A stretch of 64,000 nucleotides of DNA from Bacillota bacterium (GCA_023400985.1 JAEXEN010000034.1:1-64000), one strand, 5' to 3'; positions 52,126 to 60,847 are shown, numbered from the stretch's first letter. Notes: generated from the sequence alone by a model not told the origin. A program made the numbers and translations.

Positions 52126-53909
52126 TCTTGCACATCCTCCTTCCTTGTGATCGCCTTCGTGGGGCAGATCTGAGAGCATATCCCGCAGCCGTTGCACAAG
52201 GTGGGGTCGATGCGGCATTTCTTTTTATGCGTCTTCGGATTTTCCATATCGGAAACCATAATAGCGGGGCAGCCGGCCTGAAAGCATTTATGGCAGGCGA
52301 TGCAGGTATCCGTTTTCACGTGATAAATGGGACTTGCGGTTTTGTTGATCTGTACGCATGCGCCTTTGGTGATCAAAACCGACGGGCCGTCGAACGCAAG
52401 GCATTCCTTGAGCCCTTCCTCAACTTCCTTGAGGTTAAACGCATCCACGGATTTTACCATCTGCACGCCCAGCGCGCGCACGACGGGCTCGATTTCGATT
52501 TTGCGTGCCTTGTTGGTGCGCAGCACCTTATAATCGGTACCCGGATGATCCTGGTGGCCGGTCATGGCGGTGGTGTAGTTATCCATGAGGATTACCACGC
52601 CTCGGCTTTCATTATGTACCATATTGGCCAGCGGCGAAAGACCCGAATGGAAAAATGTCGAATCGCCGATGGTGCAAACGCGGTTTTCGGGAAGCCCCGC
52701 AATGGACATGCCGTGCAGCACGCCGATGCTCGCGCCCATGGCGCCCATGGTATGCTGTGCATGGAAGGGGGGCTGCGCGCCCAGGTTATAACAGCCGATG
52801 TCGCCGGCAACCGGCAGGCCGAGTTTAGCGAGCACATAGTATGTAGACCTGTGCGGGCAGCCTGCGCAAAGCACGGGGGAACGTTCGGGCAGTTTGGCCA
52901 CGGGCTCCGTTTTTTCGCGTGTATCGCTTGTGATTAGGCCGTTTGCAAGGGCAATGTCCATGAGGCGGTCGGGCAGCAGTTCGAAAAACGGCGGGAAGAG
53001 TTCCTTGCCCTTGACCTCTACGCCCATGCTCTTGATCTGCTCTTCGAGTACCGGGTCGAGCTCCTCGACCACAAGCACCTTTTCTACGCCTTGCGCGAAG
53101 GTTTTGATCAGCTTCTCGGGCAACGGATACGTCATGCCTAGCTTGAGTACCGAGGCGTTTGGAAATACCTCTTTGACGTACTGGTATACGATACCGCTCG
53201 TGATGATGCCCAAAGACCTGTCGTTCCATTCGATGCGGTTAATCTCCATGGTTTCGGCATACTCGGCGATCTTCTTGATCTTCTCCTCGAGTTTCTGGTG
53301 CATGATCTTTGCGTACATCGCGGTGCAATTGTATTTGGGGATATTGCGCGGGAACTTTTCGAGGTTTTTCGGGTTTTCCACGCGCGGCGCGGTATTCACG
53401 ACGCTTTTGCAGTGGGAAATGCGCATCACGCTGCGCAGAAGCGTTGATGTATCGAACTTTTCGGAGAGTTCAAACGCGGCTTTGATAAAATCCTTCGTTT
53501 CCTGGCTGTCGGCGGGCTCAAACGTGGGGATCTTGGCGAGACGCGAATACCAGCGGTTGTCCTGCTCGTTTTGCGAGCTGAACAAGCCCGGGTCATCGGC
53601 CGTAACCACCACAAGCCCGGCCTCGATGCCGGTATAAACGGTATACAGCATGGAATCCATCAGCACATTCATGCCGACCTGCTTGGTGGTGACCATGGCG
53701 CGTTTCCCGCTGTAAGCAGCGCCGGCGGCGGCATCCATCGCCACCTTTTCGTTGGTCGACCATTCCACATAAACCTCGTCGCCATATAAACGGGCAACGG
53801 TTTCCACGATCTCGGAGCTAGGCGTTCCTGGATAACCGGTAACCACCTGCACGCCGGCCTCATATGCGCCGCGTGCGATTGCTTCGTTACCAGACAATAA
53901 CTTTTTCAA
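52122..53909 (-). CDS. iorA: Indolepyruvate ferredoxin oxidoreductase, alpha subunit
   Basis: A 595-residue TPP enzyme. GVQVVTGYPGTPSSEIVE near residue 17 is the POR N-terminal motif; the TPP site shows IGDSTFFHSGLSPLANMVHN; the C-terminus has two 4Fe-4S motifs, CIACHKCFQAGCP and CNGCGICSQICP. I prefer a TTG start at 53909 because GGAGG lies 8 nt upstream and the protein then begins KKLLSGNEAIARGAYEAG, typical of IorA; an ATG at 53924 has no good site. Supplies acyl-CoA for the ADP-forming synthetase encoded upstream. Confidence 0.94.
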   Translation of the reverse strand: MKKLLSGNEAIARGAYEAGVQVVTGYPGTPSSEIVETVARLYGDEVYVEWSTNEKVAMDAAAGAAYSGKRAMVTTKQVGMNVLMDSMLYTVYTGIEAGLVVVTADDPGLFSSQNEQDNRWYSRLAKIPTFEPADSQETKDFIKAAFELSEKFDTSTLLRSVMRISHCKSVVNTAPRVENPKNLEKFPRNIPKYNCTAMYAKIMHQKLEEKIKKIAEYAETMEINRIEWNDRSLGIITSGIVYQYVKEVFPNASVLKLGMTYPLPEKLIKTFAQGVEKVLVVEELDPVLEEQIKSMGVEVKGKELFPPFFELLPDRLMDIALANGLITSDTREKTEPVAKLPERSPVLCAGCPHRSTYYVLAKLGLPVAGDIGCYNLGAQPPFHAQHTMGAMGASIGVLHGMSIAGLPENRVCTIGDSTFFHSGLSPLANMVHNESRGVVILMDNYTTAMTGHQDHPGTDYKVLRTNKARKIEIEPVVRALGVQMVKSVDAFNLKEVEEGLKECLAFDGPSVLITKGACVQINKTASPIYHVKTDTCIACHKCFQAGCPAIMVSDMENPKTHKKKCRIDPTLCNGCGICSQICPTKAITRKEDVQE

Positions 53910-53961
53910 GGATAAATCCTCCATCCGTCATGTTTTTTGCGGAAGCGGCCCTTATAGGGCT

Positions 53962-56115
53962 TTACCGCAGTTCCAAAAGGGCGTCCACCGCCAGCACTCC
54001 TTTGCCTTCCCCGTAAACGAGGAGCGGGTTGATATCGAGCGCCGCGATTTCGTCCCCACATTCGACCGCCAAACGGCCTACCTGCACCAGCGTTTTTGCG
54101 AGTGATAACACATCCGCCTTCTCGCGGCCGCGGAAGCCCGTCAGCAGGCGATAGCCCTTGGTGGAGCGGATCATCTCAAGGGCCTCCTCCTCGTTGAAAG
54201 GCGGGATGCCCAGGGTGCTGTCTTTGAGCACCTCCACCAAAATACCGCCCGTGCCATAAATCACAGCGGGCCCGAACTGCGCGTCGCGGGTAATGCCTAA
54301 GATTACCTCTGCAACCGGTTCCTCCGCCATTTCCTGCACCAGCATGCCGTCGATTTGAGTATTTGGCGCAAAGCGAAGGGCGTTTTGCATCAGGCGCGGA
54401 TAAGCCTCGCGCACAGCTAACTCATCTGCAAGGCCAACGGCGATCACCTTCGCCTCGGTTTTATGTAAAATCTGCGGCGACATCACCTTGAGCACCACGG
54501 GATAGCCGATTTCCCGTGCCGCGGCTGCGCACGCATCCGGATCTGGGGCAAGAATTTCCCTCGTGCAGGCAATGCCAAAGCTCGAAAGCACCTTCTTGCT
54601 TTGGTACTCGGTAAGCGCTTTTCCGAGGGATGGCGACAGGCTAAATGAGCGCTTCCCGGTACATTCTTCATGGGCCGGCGCCATAACGGCTTTCGCATAG
54701 CGGATCGCGTTTTTAACGGCTTTGAGACCCGCGCGCGTTCCCCTGAGCGCAGGCACGTTCCCACGATCCAGGATCGCTTGGATCTTAGGGTGAACGCCTG
54801 TCGAAATGTTTGTAATAAGGGCGGTCGGTTTGCCCGACAGGCGGGCCGCTTCGACCGTGGCGTTTGCAACTATGGCGTATTGCTCTACCTGGCGGTCGGC
54901 CATGCCGGCAGGCACATCCTGCACAACAAGGAGCAGGTCGCAGTCTTTCTCGGCAGCCGCGCTATGGAGGCAGGGTGCGTAGGTGGATTCGATATGGCCC
55001 GAGCCCCACGCATCCAAGGGGTTCGCGATGTGGGAGAATGTCATGAGCTGCTTTTGCATCTCGGCTATACCCGATTGAGACCACGCAGGGAAACGCAGGC
55101 CCATGTTATCGCCCACGTCCGCCATAAGGCTGATCACGCCGCCGGAAAGCGTGACCGCAAAAATTCCGTTCCCCTTGGGAAGCCTCCCCTTAAGCTTGGA
55201 TAAAAGCTCAGCTGTTTCAAACAGCTCGTCAAAATCATCCACGCGGATGACGCCGAGCTTTTGAAACAGCTTGTCCTGAATGGCGTCGGAGCCGGCAAGC
55301 GCGCCGGTATGCGCGGTCGTTGCCCGCTGCGCCATTTCCGAGCGCCCTACCTTGATGAGGAGTATGGGCTTTTGAAGCTCCAACGCCCTAAGCGCAACGG
55401 CTCGAAATGCCTCCGGACGGCGTATCTGCTCGATGAAGGCCATGATCACATCGGTATGCGGGTCCTCGAGCATGTACTCCATCACATCGGTGCTGTCTAT
55501 CACCATTTCATTGCCGGTAGATACCATAAGGCTGAATCCAAGTCCGCGCGCGCTGTTGGCCACAGCGATGTTCAAATACCCGCTCTGCGCCACCATGCCG
55601 ATACGGCCCTTAACGATTTCACTGGGTGCGGGTGCGCTATAGGCGCACGACCCTAAAGTGGGATTCAAAAAGCCCACGCAGTTCGGGCCCAAAAAGCGGA
55701 TGCCGTTTTCCTCGCATAGCGCTTTTACCTTTGCGCTGAGCGCCTTTCCCTCCTCGTCCGCTTCGCCAAAGCCTGCGGCAAAGGCCCACGCGGCTTTTAC
55801 GCCGCAAGCCGCCGCCTCTTCTATGACGGGCAGAATGTTGTCGCGCCCGAGCAAAATCGCAAGCAGCTCAGGGTGTTTGCCCTCCGCCTTAAGCGCGCTC
55901 AAAGACGCGTAGCAGCGAAGGCCCATGATTTCCTCGTACTTTGGATTGATCGGATATACTTCACCGTCGTACTGAAGCTGCCTGAGGTTTTCAAGCGCCT
56001 GCAGCCCCGGCCCCTGCTTGGGCGATGCCCCTATTACCGCGATGGAACGCGGACGGAACAACGGCTGTAATGTATTCCATGCCGTTTGTCTTGCCGGATC
56101 GTTTGTTTCCCGCAT
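53962..56115 (-). CDS. ADP-forming acetyl/acyl-CoA synthetase (fused alpha-beta)
   Basis: A 717-residue NDP-forming acyl-CoA synthetase that makes ATP from acyl-CoA, ADP and phosphate. N-terminal CoA-binding domain (RSIAVIGASPKQGPG), succinyl-CoA-synthetase-like domain with the phospho-His loop TTAHTGALAGSDA near 260, then the C-terminal ATP-grasp beta domain (GYPVVLKVMSPQILHKTEAKV, ITRDAQFGPAVIYGTGGILVE). First gene of the operon that contains iorAB, so it should harvest energy from the acyl-CoA made there. Start at 56115 chosen because AAGG is 9 nt upstream; ATGs at 56121 and 56124 are too close. Confidence 0.93.
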   Translation of the reverse strand: MRETNDPARQTAWNTLQPLFRPRSIAVIGASPKQGPGLQALENLRQLQYDGEVYPINPKYEEIMGLRCYASLSALKAEGKHPELLAILLGRDNILPVIEEAAACGVKAAWAFAAGFGEADEEGKALSAKVKALCEENGIRFLGPNCVGFLNPTLGSCAYSAPAPSEIVKGRIGMVAQSGYLNIAVANSARGLGFSLMVSTGNEMVIDSTDVMEYMLEDPHTDVIMAFIEQIRRPEAFRAVALRALELQKPILLIKVGRSEMAQRATTAHTGALAGSDAIQDKLFQKLGVIRVDDFDELFETAELLSKLKGRLPKGNGIFAVTLSGGVISLMADVGDNMGLRFPAWSQSGIAEMQKQLMTFSHIANPLDAWGSGHIESTYAPCLHSAAAEKDCDLLLVVQDVPAGMADRQVEQYAIVANATVEAARLSGKPTALITNISTGVHPKIQAILDRGNVPALRGTRAGLKAVKNAIRYAKAVMAPAHEECTGKRSFSLSPSLGKALTEYQSKKVLSSFGIACTREILAPDPDACAAAAREIGYPVVLKVMSPQILHKTEAKVIAVGLADELAVREAYPRLMQNALRFAPNTQIDGMLVQEMAEEPVAEVILGITRDAQFGPAVIYGTGGILVEVLKDSTLGIPPFNEEEALEMIRSTKGYRLLTGFRGREKADVLSLAKTLVQVGRLAVECGDEIAALDINPLLVYGEGKGVLAVDALLELR

Positions 56116-56216
56116 CGTCATCATCCTTCATGTGTTTTGATCGTTACTTCATAGGTTTCAACAGAAAATGGAAGAGCTCCGGTACCCTGAAAGAGCTTTC
56201 CCAGCCGATGTGCTCT

Positions 56217-56233
56217 GTTCCGCTATACGGAAC
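56217..56233. promoter_or_regulatory. Candidate IclR operator
   Basis: GTTCCG and CGGAAC arms with a 5-bp centre (CTATA). It lies about 17-33 nt downstream of the predicted transcription start of the minus-strand operon, a position suited to repression. IclR-family sites are often palindromes of this size. Confidence 0.55.
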
Positions 56234-56257
56234 GTCGTTTCGAATTTGGCTATGTTT

Positions 56258-56287
56258 ATTATAACGACCTCGATTTTGAATTGTCAA
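56258..56287 (-). promoter_or_regulatory. Consensus promoter of the acyl-CoA synthetase-ior-pyrB2 operon
   Basis: On the minus strand TTGACA (56282-56287) and TATAAT (56258-56263) with an 18-bp spacer. The predicted leader to the first start codon is about 135 nt. Confidence 0.85.
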
Positions 56288-56521
56288 TTCCATTTTTTGT
56301 GGATTTACACATCTTGAGAGCAAAAAACTTCTTTAAGGCAATACCGCACAAAAAATAGGCCGACGGGTGTCTTAGAAGCGGAGAAGCGCGAGGTTGGTCC
56401 CCCATATAGACAGGCTAAGGAGATTAAATTGTACAGCGTTTCCTTTAAATTTTACGTGCGCTTCCGTCATGCGGTTTTAGCGGAAGATAAGCCCTTTAAC
56501 AGGGGAGAGGAAAACCGCGTT

Positions 56522-56541
56522 TTCGCAATTTTTATTGCGAA
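56522..56541. other. Small perfect hairpin in the divergent region
   Basis: TTCGCAAT and ATTGCGAA arms around TTTT. Could be an operator or transcript hairpin; function unknown. Confidence 0.5.
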
Positions 56542-56689
56542 GGCTTGCAAAACGCCTTGCGCAAACCCATGGCAAAATAATTATATATATTTATTATTAA
56601 ATTTTTATAGGCGAAAATACGTAAATTTTTATTTATTTGTATTTATTATTTAAGAAGACGGTATTCCAAAAGGCGTTTTGCAGTCGGCA

Positions 56690-56709
56690 AGGCGTTTTTG
56701 AAAACGCCT
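56690..56709. promoter_or_regulatory. AGGCGTTTT palindrome upstream of the rightward promoter
   Basis: AGGCGTTTT-TG-AAAACGCCT, 43 bp upstream of the -35 box at 56752. The same core occurs at 56670-56681 and inverted at 56547-56558, giving three sites for a possible DNA-binding protein. Confidence 0.5.
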
Positions 56710-56751
56710 AAATAGTGTCTGTTTTGGGCGATTTTCACCTATGACGGGGCG

Positions 56752-56780
56752 TTGACAAAAAAAATGCGCGGTTTTATAAT
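56752..56780 (+). promoter_or_regulatory. Perfect sigma-A promoter of the rightward operon
   Basis: TTGACA (56752-56757), 17-bp spacer, TATAAT (56775-56780): an exact consensus. Predicted start near 56787, about 90 nt before the first ATG. A GTTCCG half-site lies at 56802-56807, at a distance similar to that of the full palindrome from the opposite promoter. Confidence 0.9.
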
Positions 56781-56876
56781 CCAAGACGAATTCACAGTCG
56801 TGTTCCGTGCGTTTTCGAAATTGGCATTTCTCGCACAAAAAAATCGGCTAAAAACCGAAATGATGGAGGCTTACCC

Positions 56877-57446
56877 ATGCAAAAAAATACTGATGTACAG
56901 CTGCACCCTTGGCAGTTGGATGCAAAGACTCCCGACGAATTCCACTGCTGCGAAATGCGCCGCGGCCGCGAATTTTTGCTTCGCCTTATGACCGGTGCAG
57001 ACCCCTCTCTGGCGATTATTAACTTCGCAAAGGAAAACAACATTCGTTACGGCAAGGTACATGCCACTTTTATGGGCGGTTTTCAGCCCTGCAAGTACTA
57101 CGTGTGGATTCCGGACTATAAGGATCCCGAGAATTGGCACCGCGAGGGTGTTGCGGTTAACACCAACCTCACCATGCTCGCCTCTATCGGCGGCATGATC
57201 GGCCAGCGTCCCAAGCGTGACGGGTCTGGCGAGGAGCCCTTTGTGGCCATGCACTTCGTGGCCGGCGGCGGCTGGGATGCTCCCACCATCTGCGGACACC
57301 TTGTGGAAGGCACGCTTGTAAAGGGCTGCATGCAAGTATTTATAACGGAGCTGCTCGACGTTGAAGCGCTTGCCCCGATCGATCTGGTACACGACGAGGG
57401 CTACGGCTATCCGGAAAACTTCTACCGCAATACCGCTAAGAAATAA
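56877..57446 (+). CDS. PCC/DUF296 domain protein
   Basis: A 189-residue protein with the Plants-and-Prokaryotes-Conserved (DUF296, AF0104-like) fold. Typical features are RGREFLLRLMTGADPSLAI near residue 28, FAKENNIRYGKVHATFMGG near 50, and the C-terminal PTICGHLVEGTLVKGCMQVF with the conserved GHL-G pattern; the His in FVAMHFVAGGG matches the usual metal-binding position. Bacterial members form trimers and their reaction is unknown. It is the first gene behind a perfect promoter, with RBS GGAGG at 7 nt, so it is probably well expressed. Confidence 0.75.
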   Translation: MQKNTDVQLHPWQLDAKTPDEFHCCEMRRGREFLLRLMTGADPSLAIINFAKENNIRYGKVHATFMGGFQPCKYYVWIPDYKDPENWHREGVAVNTNLTMLASIGGMIGQRPKRDGSGEEPFVAMHFVAGGGWDAPTICGHLVEGTLVKGCMQVFITELLDVEALAPIDLVHDEGYGYPENFYRNTAKK

Positions 57447-57456
57447 CCTTTTAGGC

Positions 57457-57488
57457 AGGATGTTGTGGGCCTCGGTCCACAACATCCT
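57457..57488 (+). other. Intercistronic hairpin after the PCC gene
   Basis: AGGATGTTGTGG pairs exactly with CCACAACATCCT around an 8-nt loop. A TTTTTAT run follows only 12 nt later, so it may be a weak terminator that lowers expression of the genes beyond. Confidence 0.65.
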
Positions 57489-57541
57489 CGCCAATATGCT
57501 TTTTATGATTGCGGCTTTCTCCGCAAGAGGAAATGCCTGAG

Positions 57542-57946
57542 ATGCGAATCGAAAACAGCGTCGTTTTCTTCCCCTGCGTCGATATCGGGGAAACCGACCG
57601 TTTCTACACCGAAACGGTTGGGCTGAAGCTCAGCCAGATACAAGCGGGGGGCGCATGCCGCATTTACGACACGGGCTACGGGTATATAGGCTTTTGCCAA
57701 TATGACGACAAAAGGCCCATTCCCTCCGGACCCACGGGCATGTGTATTTCACTTAACTGCCCGAACGAAACCGCTGTGGATCTTTGCTACGCGGTTCTCG
57801 TAAAAAAGGGCGTGCCGGTGCTTTCACCGCCGCAGCGCCACGCAAAGTTTCCGGTATACGGATGCTTCTTCTCCGATCCAAACGGATATAAGGTAGAGTT
57901 TCAACGGATCCTTGAGGGCAATGAACTGACCGGCGGCAGAAAATAG
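57542..57946 (+). CDS. VOC (glyoxalase/bleomycin resistance) family protein
   Basis: A 134-residue protein with one vicinal-oxygen-chelate unit pair: NSVVFFPCVDIGETDRFYTETVGLKL at the N-terminus and GCFFSDPNGYKVEFQRIL at the C-terminus, the latter with the metal-binding Glu. Members include isomerases, dioxygenases, epimerases and lyases; the reaction is not predictable. Start at 57542 has GAGG 11 nt upstream; ATG at 57533 is too close to it. Within the racemase/dehydratase operon. Confidence 0.82.
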   Translation: MRIENSVVFFPCVDIGETDRFYTETVGLKLSQIQAGGACRIYDTGYGYIGFCQYDDKRPIPSGPTGMCISLNCPNETAVDLCYAVLVKKGVPVLSPPQRHAKFPVYGCFFSDPNGYKVEFQRILEGNELTGGRK

Positions 57947-58028
57947 CAGCGGCACACTTTCTCTTTTATTAATTCAGAATGTATAAAAACACATTTTTTA
58001 TCTACTTTCCGCAACGAGGTAAACCGAA

Positions 58029-58706
58029 ATGAAAATACTGATCATCAACCCCAACAGCAGCGATGATATGACCGAGAGCATCCAGGAAACTGCGCTCGCC
58101 TACGCGAACGGCGATTTTGAGGTAAAAACGGTTTCCACGCCCGGCGCACCGAAATATATCGATTACTATTCGGACGCCGCCGAGGCTGCGCCCGGCATGA
58201 TGCGGATCGTCAGGGAAAACGAAGCCGAGTACGACGCGTTCATCGTTGCCTGCCACTGCGACCCCAACCTCGACCTGATCAAGCAGATCACTTCGAAGCC
58301 GGTAGTCGGCATCGGCGAATCGTCCATGAAGCTCGCGAGCATGCTCGGGCACTCGTTCTCTGTGGTCTCCGCCGGCAATCATTCTATCCCCAACAAGCTG
58401 GCTGTCATCCGCAAGTACCATTTGGAAGGCTGCACGGCCTCCGTGCGCGGTCCCAAAGAGCCGTGCGAAAGCTGCTCCGTCTCAGCGCCGTATCTGAGTG
58501 CTGCCCGTGCCGCCATAGAAGAAGATCTCGCTGAAGTGATCGTTCTCGGCTGCGCGGGCTTTTCGGGCCTTGCCCCTGCCATGCAGGCCGAACTCGGCGT
58601 GCCGGTGCTCGACGGTGTGGTCTCAGCGCTCATCGTTGCCTCCGGTCTTGTAAAGGCGGGGCTTTCTACCAGCAAAATAAGAAGATACCGCGACGTGGAG
58701 GAATAA
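58029..58706 (+). CDS. Asp/Glu/hydantoin racemase family protein 2
   Basis: A 225-residue two-cysteine racemase with IINPNSSDDMTESI at the N-terminus, the first Cys pair in VACHCDPNLDL and second Cys in VLGCAGFSGL. Similar in plan to the protein at 50794 but clearly diverged (CHCDPN against CFSDPG), so the two may act on different ureides or amino acids. An aspartate/hydantoin racemase or related isomerase is expected. RBS ACGAGG. The DSD1-like gene follows 24 bp later. Confidence 0.9.
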   Translation: MKILIINPNSSDDMTESIQETALAYANGDFEVKTVSTPGAPKYIDYYSDAAEAAPGMMRIVRENEAEYDAFIVACHCDPNLDLIKQITSKPVVGIGESSMKLASMLGHSFSVVSAGNHSIPNKLAVIRKYHLEGCTASVRGPKEPCESCSVSAPYLSAARAAIEEDLAEVIVLGCAGFSGLAPAMQAELGVPVLDGVVSALIVASGLVKAGLSTSKIRRYRDVEE

Positions 58707-58730
58707 ACTTCCGTTCGGAAAGGAGCTCCC

Positions 58731-59825
58731 ATGCTTCCAGCAACGCCATGCCTGATGATCGACGAAACCGTGATGCGCACCAATCTAAAGCGCATGGCGG
58801 AGGCATGCGCTAAATACGGGTGCCTCCTTCGCCCTCATGTAAAAACGCACAAATGCCCTGAGCTTGCCCTGATACAGGCCGAATACGGCGGTTCCGCCAT
58901 CACCGTGGCGAAGCTGGGCGAGGCGGAGGTGTTTGCGCAGGCCGGCTTTTCCGATATCTTCATGGCCTACCCCATCGTGGGAGAGGAAAAGCTCGAGCGC
59001 GCTGTTGAGCTAAAGCGGCGCATCCGTCTTATTCTTTCCGTAGACTCCCTGCCCGGCGCAAAGGCGCTCTCCGATGCGGCTGTAAGGGCGGGCCTCACGT
59101 TTGAGGTACGCGTGGAGGTGGATACCGGGATGCGGCGTTCCGGCGTGCCTATGGAGGATGCGGTTTCGTTCGCGCTTGAGGTATCCCGCCTTCCCGGCCT
59201 CAACCTTACGGGTATCTTCACCTACCGCAACCTCATTTTTGAGGGGAAGTCCGACTCCGACGCGCAAAAGTGCGGCTTTGACGAAGGACGTATCATGGTG
59301 CGGCTCAAAGAGGAAATGCAAGATCACGGCCTCGTTTTAAAGGATGTGAGCGTTGGCTCCACCGCAACGGCCATCCCTTGCGCGTCCGTACCCGGCGTGA
59401 CCGAGGTACGCCCGGGCACCTACATTTTTTACGATACGATGCAATTGGAAAAAGGCGCGTGCGATGAAACGATGTTCGCTGCGCATGTGGACGCAACGGT
59501 CGTAAGCGTAAAAGACAGCCTTGTGATAATCGACGCGGGAACCAAGTCCATTTCGGCCGACTGCCACCCCGGCCAGCCGCCCTATAATTTCAAGGGATTC
59601 GGCAAGGTTTTGGGGCACGACAACCTCATCCTTTACGCCATGACGGAGGAGCACGGGATGCTTGAAAACCTTTCCCATTCGGATGCGTTCCGCGTGGGCG
59701 ACCGGCTCTCCATCGTGCCCAACCATATTTGTACCACTGTGAATTTGTATGATTATGCATACCTGATCCGGAATGGAGCTGTGAAAAAGCGGCTCGACAT
59801 TCTTGCGCGCGGGGCCAACACCTAA
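58731..59825 (+). CDS. D-threonine aldolase / D-serine dehydratase-like PLP enzyme (fold III)
   Basis: A 364-residue alanine-racemase-fold enzyme. The PLP Lys is in RPHVKTHKCPE near residue 38; VEVDTGMRRSGVP and VSVGSTATA are barrel motifs; the C-terminal D-ser_dehydrat domain has EEHGML and the metal ligands His and Cys in PNHICTTVNLYD near 330. Known members cleave D-threonine or dehydrate D-serine or D-threo-3-hydroxyaspartate, the last yielding oxaloacetate. RBS AAAGGAGCTCCC. Next to it is an L-serine/threonine dehydratase-like gene. Confidence 0.9.
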   Translation: MLPATPCLMIDETVMRTNLKRMAEACAKYGCLLRPHVKTHKCPELALIQAEYGGSAITVAKLGEAEVFAQAGFSDIFMAYPIVGEEKLERAVELKRRIRLILSVDSLPGAKALSDAAVRAGLTFEVRVEVDTGMRRSGVPMEDAVSFALEVSRLPGLNLTGIFTYRNLIFEGKSDSDAQKCGFDEGRIMVRLKEEMQDHGLVLKDVSVGSTATAIPCASVPGVTEVRPGTYIFYDTMQLEKGACDETMFAAHVDATVVSVKDSLVIIDAGTKSISADCHPGQPPYNFKGFGKVLGHDNLILYAMTEEHGMLENLSHSDAFRVGDRLSIVPNHICTTVNLYDYAYLIRNGAVKKRLDILARGANT

Positions 59826-59854
59826 CCGCGAGGCGGAAGAAACGGAGCAATGTC

Positions 59855-60784
59855 ATGAGCTTATTCATAAGGACGCCTTTGAAGCCACTCACCCGTATCA
59901 ACGAGCGTTGCGGCAAAAACTTTCTTATTAAAATGGAATGCTATCAGCCCGACGGTTCGTTTAAAATCCGCGGCGTATCGCGGCTTTGCGAGGATGTGAA
60001 GGCGCGCGGCTACAAGCGCATCGTATGCGCCTCCGGCGGCAACTCCGGCCATGCGGCTTCCTGCTGCGCGCGGGAACTCGGCCTTTCATGTACCGTCGTT
60101 ATACCCGACGCCGCAAGCTCCTATATGGCGGACGTCATCCGCCGCGAAGGCGCAGAGGTGATTACCTTCGGGAAGGTTTTCGACGATGCGCGCGATTATG
60201 CTCTTAAAATTGCGGCAAATGACCCGGCTGCGTATTTTCTCCACCCATTCGACCATCCGCTGCTTTGGGCGGGCCATTCCACCCTTGTGGATGAGCTTAA
60301 GGAACAAACGGAAAAGCCCGACGCCATCGTCCTTTCCGTGGGCGGAGGCGGGCTTTTCAACGGGGTAATCGAGGGGCTCGACCGAAACGGCTGGGGCGGC
60401 GTGCCCGTGATCGCTTGCGAGGTGGAGGGTGCGCCGAAGTTCCACAAGGCGCTCGAGGCGGGGCATCCCGTGGAGCTTACGAGCATCACCACGCTTGCAA
60501 ATACTCTCGCCGGTAAAACAGTTTCCGAAACCACCGTGAGGTACGCGAAGAACCACAACGTGCTTCCCTACCTTACAAGCGACAAACGCGCGGCAAACGC
60601 CGTTCTTGAATTTGTTGAGGATTTCCGCATCCTTGTGGAACTTGCCTGCGGTGCGTCGATGTCCGTTGCCTACGACCTGCCCTCCGTTGTGTCGCCGTTT
60701 AAAAACATTGTCATCATCGCCTGCGGCGGCGCGGGCGTAAACCTTCCTTTGCTCAACGAACACAGGCGCATCTTTCAGCTGTAA
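59855..60784 (+). CDS. Threonine/serine dehydratase-like PLP enzyme (fold II)
   Basis: A 309-residue tryptophan-synthase-beta-fold enzyme. The PLP Lys is in GSFKIRGVSR near residue 37, the substrate loop is ASGGNSGHAAS, the phosphate loop is SVGGGGLFNG, and the C-terminal IIACGGAGVN carries the Cys used instead of Ser in short serine dehydratases. No ACT regulatory domain, so a catabolic type. Possible reactions: L-serine, L-threonine or L-threo-3-hydroxyaspartate deamination to a 2-oxo acid. RBS CGGAG. Followed by a Liv receptor gene. Confidence 0.9.
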   Translation: MSLFIRTPLKPLTRINERCGKNFLIKMECYQPDGSFKIRGVSRLCEDVKARGYKRIVCASGGNSGHAASCCARELGLSCTVVIPDAASSYMADVIRREGAEVITFGKVFDDARDYALKIAANDPAAYFLHPFDHPLLWAGHSTLVDELKEQTEKPDAIVLSVGGGGLFNGVIEGLDRNGWGGVPVIACEVEGAPKFHKALEAGHPVELTSITTLANTLAGKTVSETTVRYAKNHNVLPYLTSDKRAANAVLEFVEDFRILVELACGASMSVAYDLPSVVSPFKNIVIIACGGAGVNLPLLNEHRRIFQL

Positions 60785-60847
60785 CGGCAGACGCCGTACA
60801 GATAGAAGTCCATCTCTCACAGAAAATTGAAGGAGGTTAAACAACAC

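Larger units (their letters stand above)
56116..56876. promoter_or_regulatory. 761-bp divergent control region between two catabolic operons
   Basis: Holds a consensus promoter in each direction (56258-56287 minus, 56752-56780 plus), a GTTCCG-CTATA-CGGAAC palindrome (56217-56233), a hairpin TTCGCAAT-TTTT-ATTGCGAA (56522-56541), a very AT-rich core (about 56570-56660), and a set of GGCGTTTT inverted repeats (56547-56558, 56670-56681, 56690-56709). No gene is visible. Confidence 0.75.
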
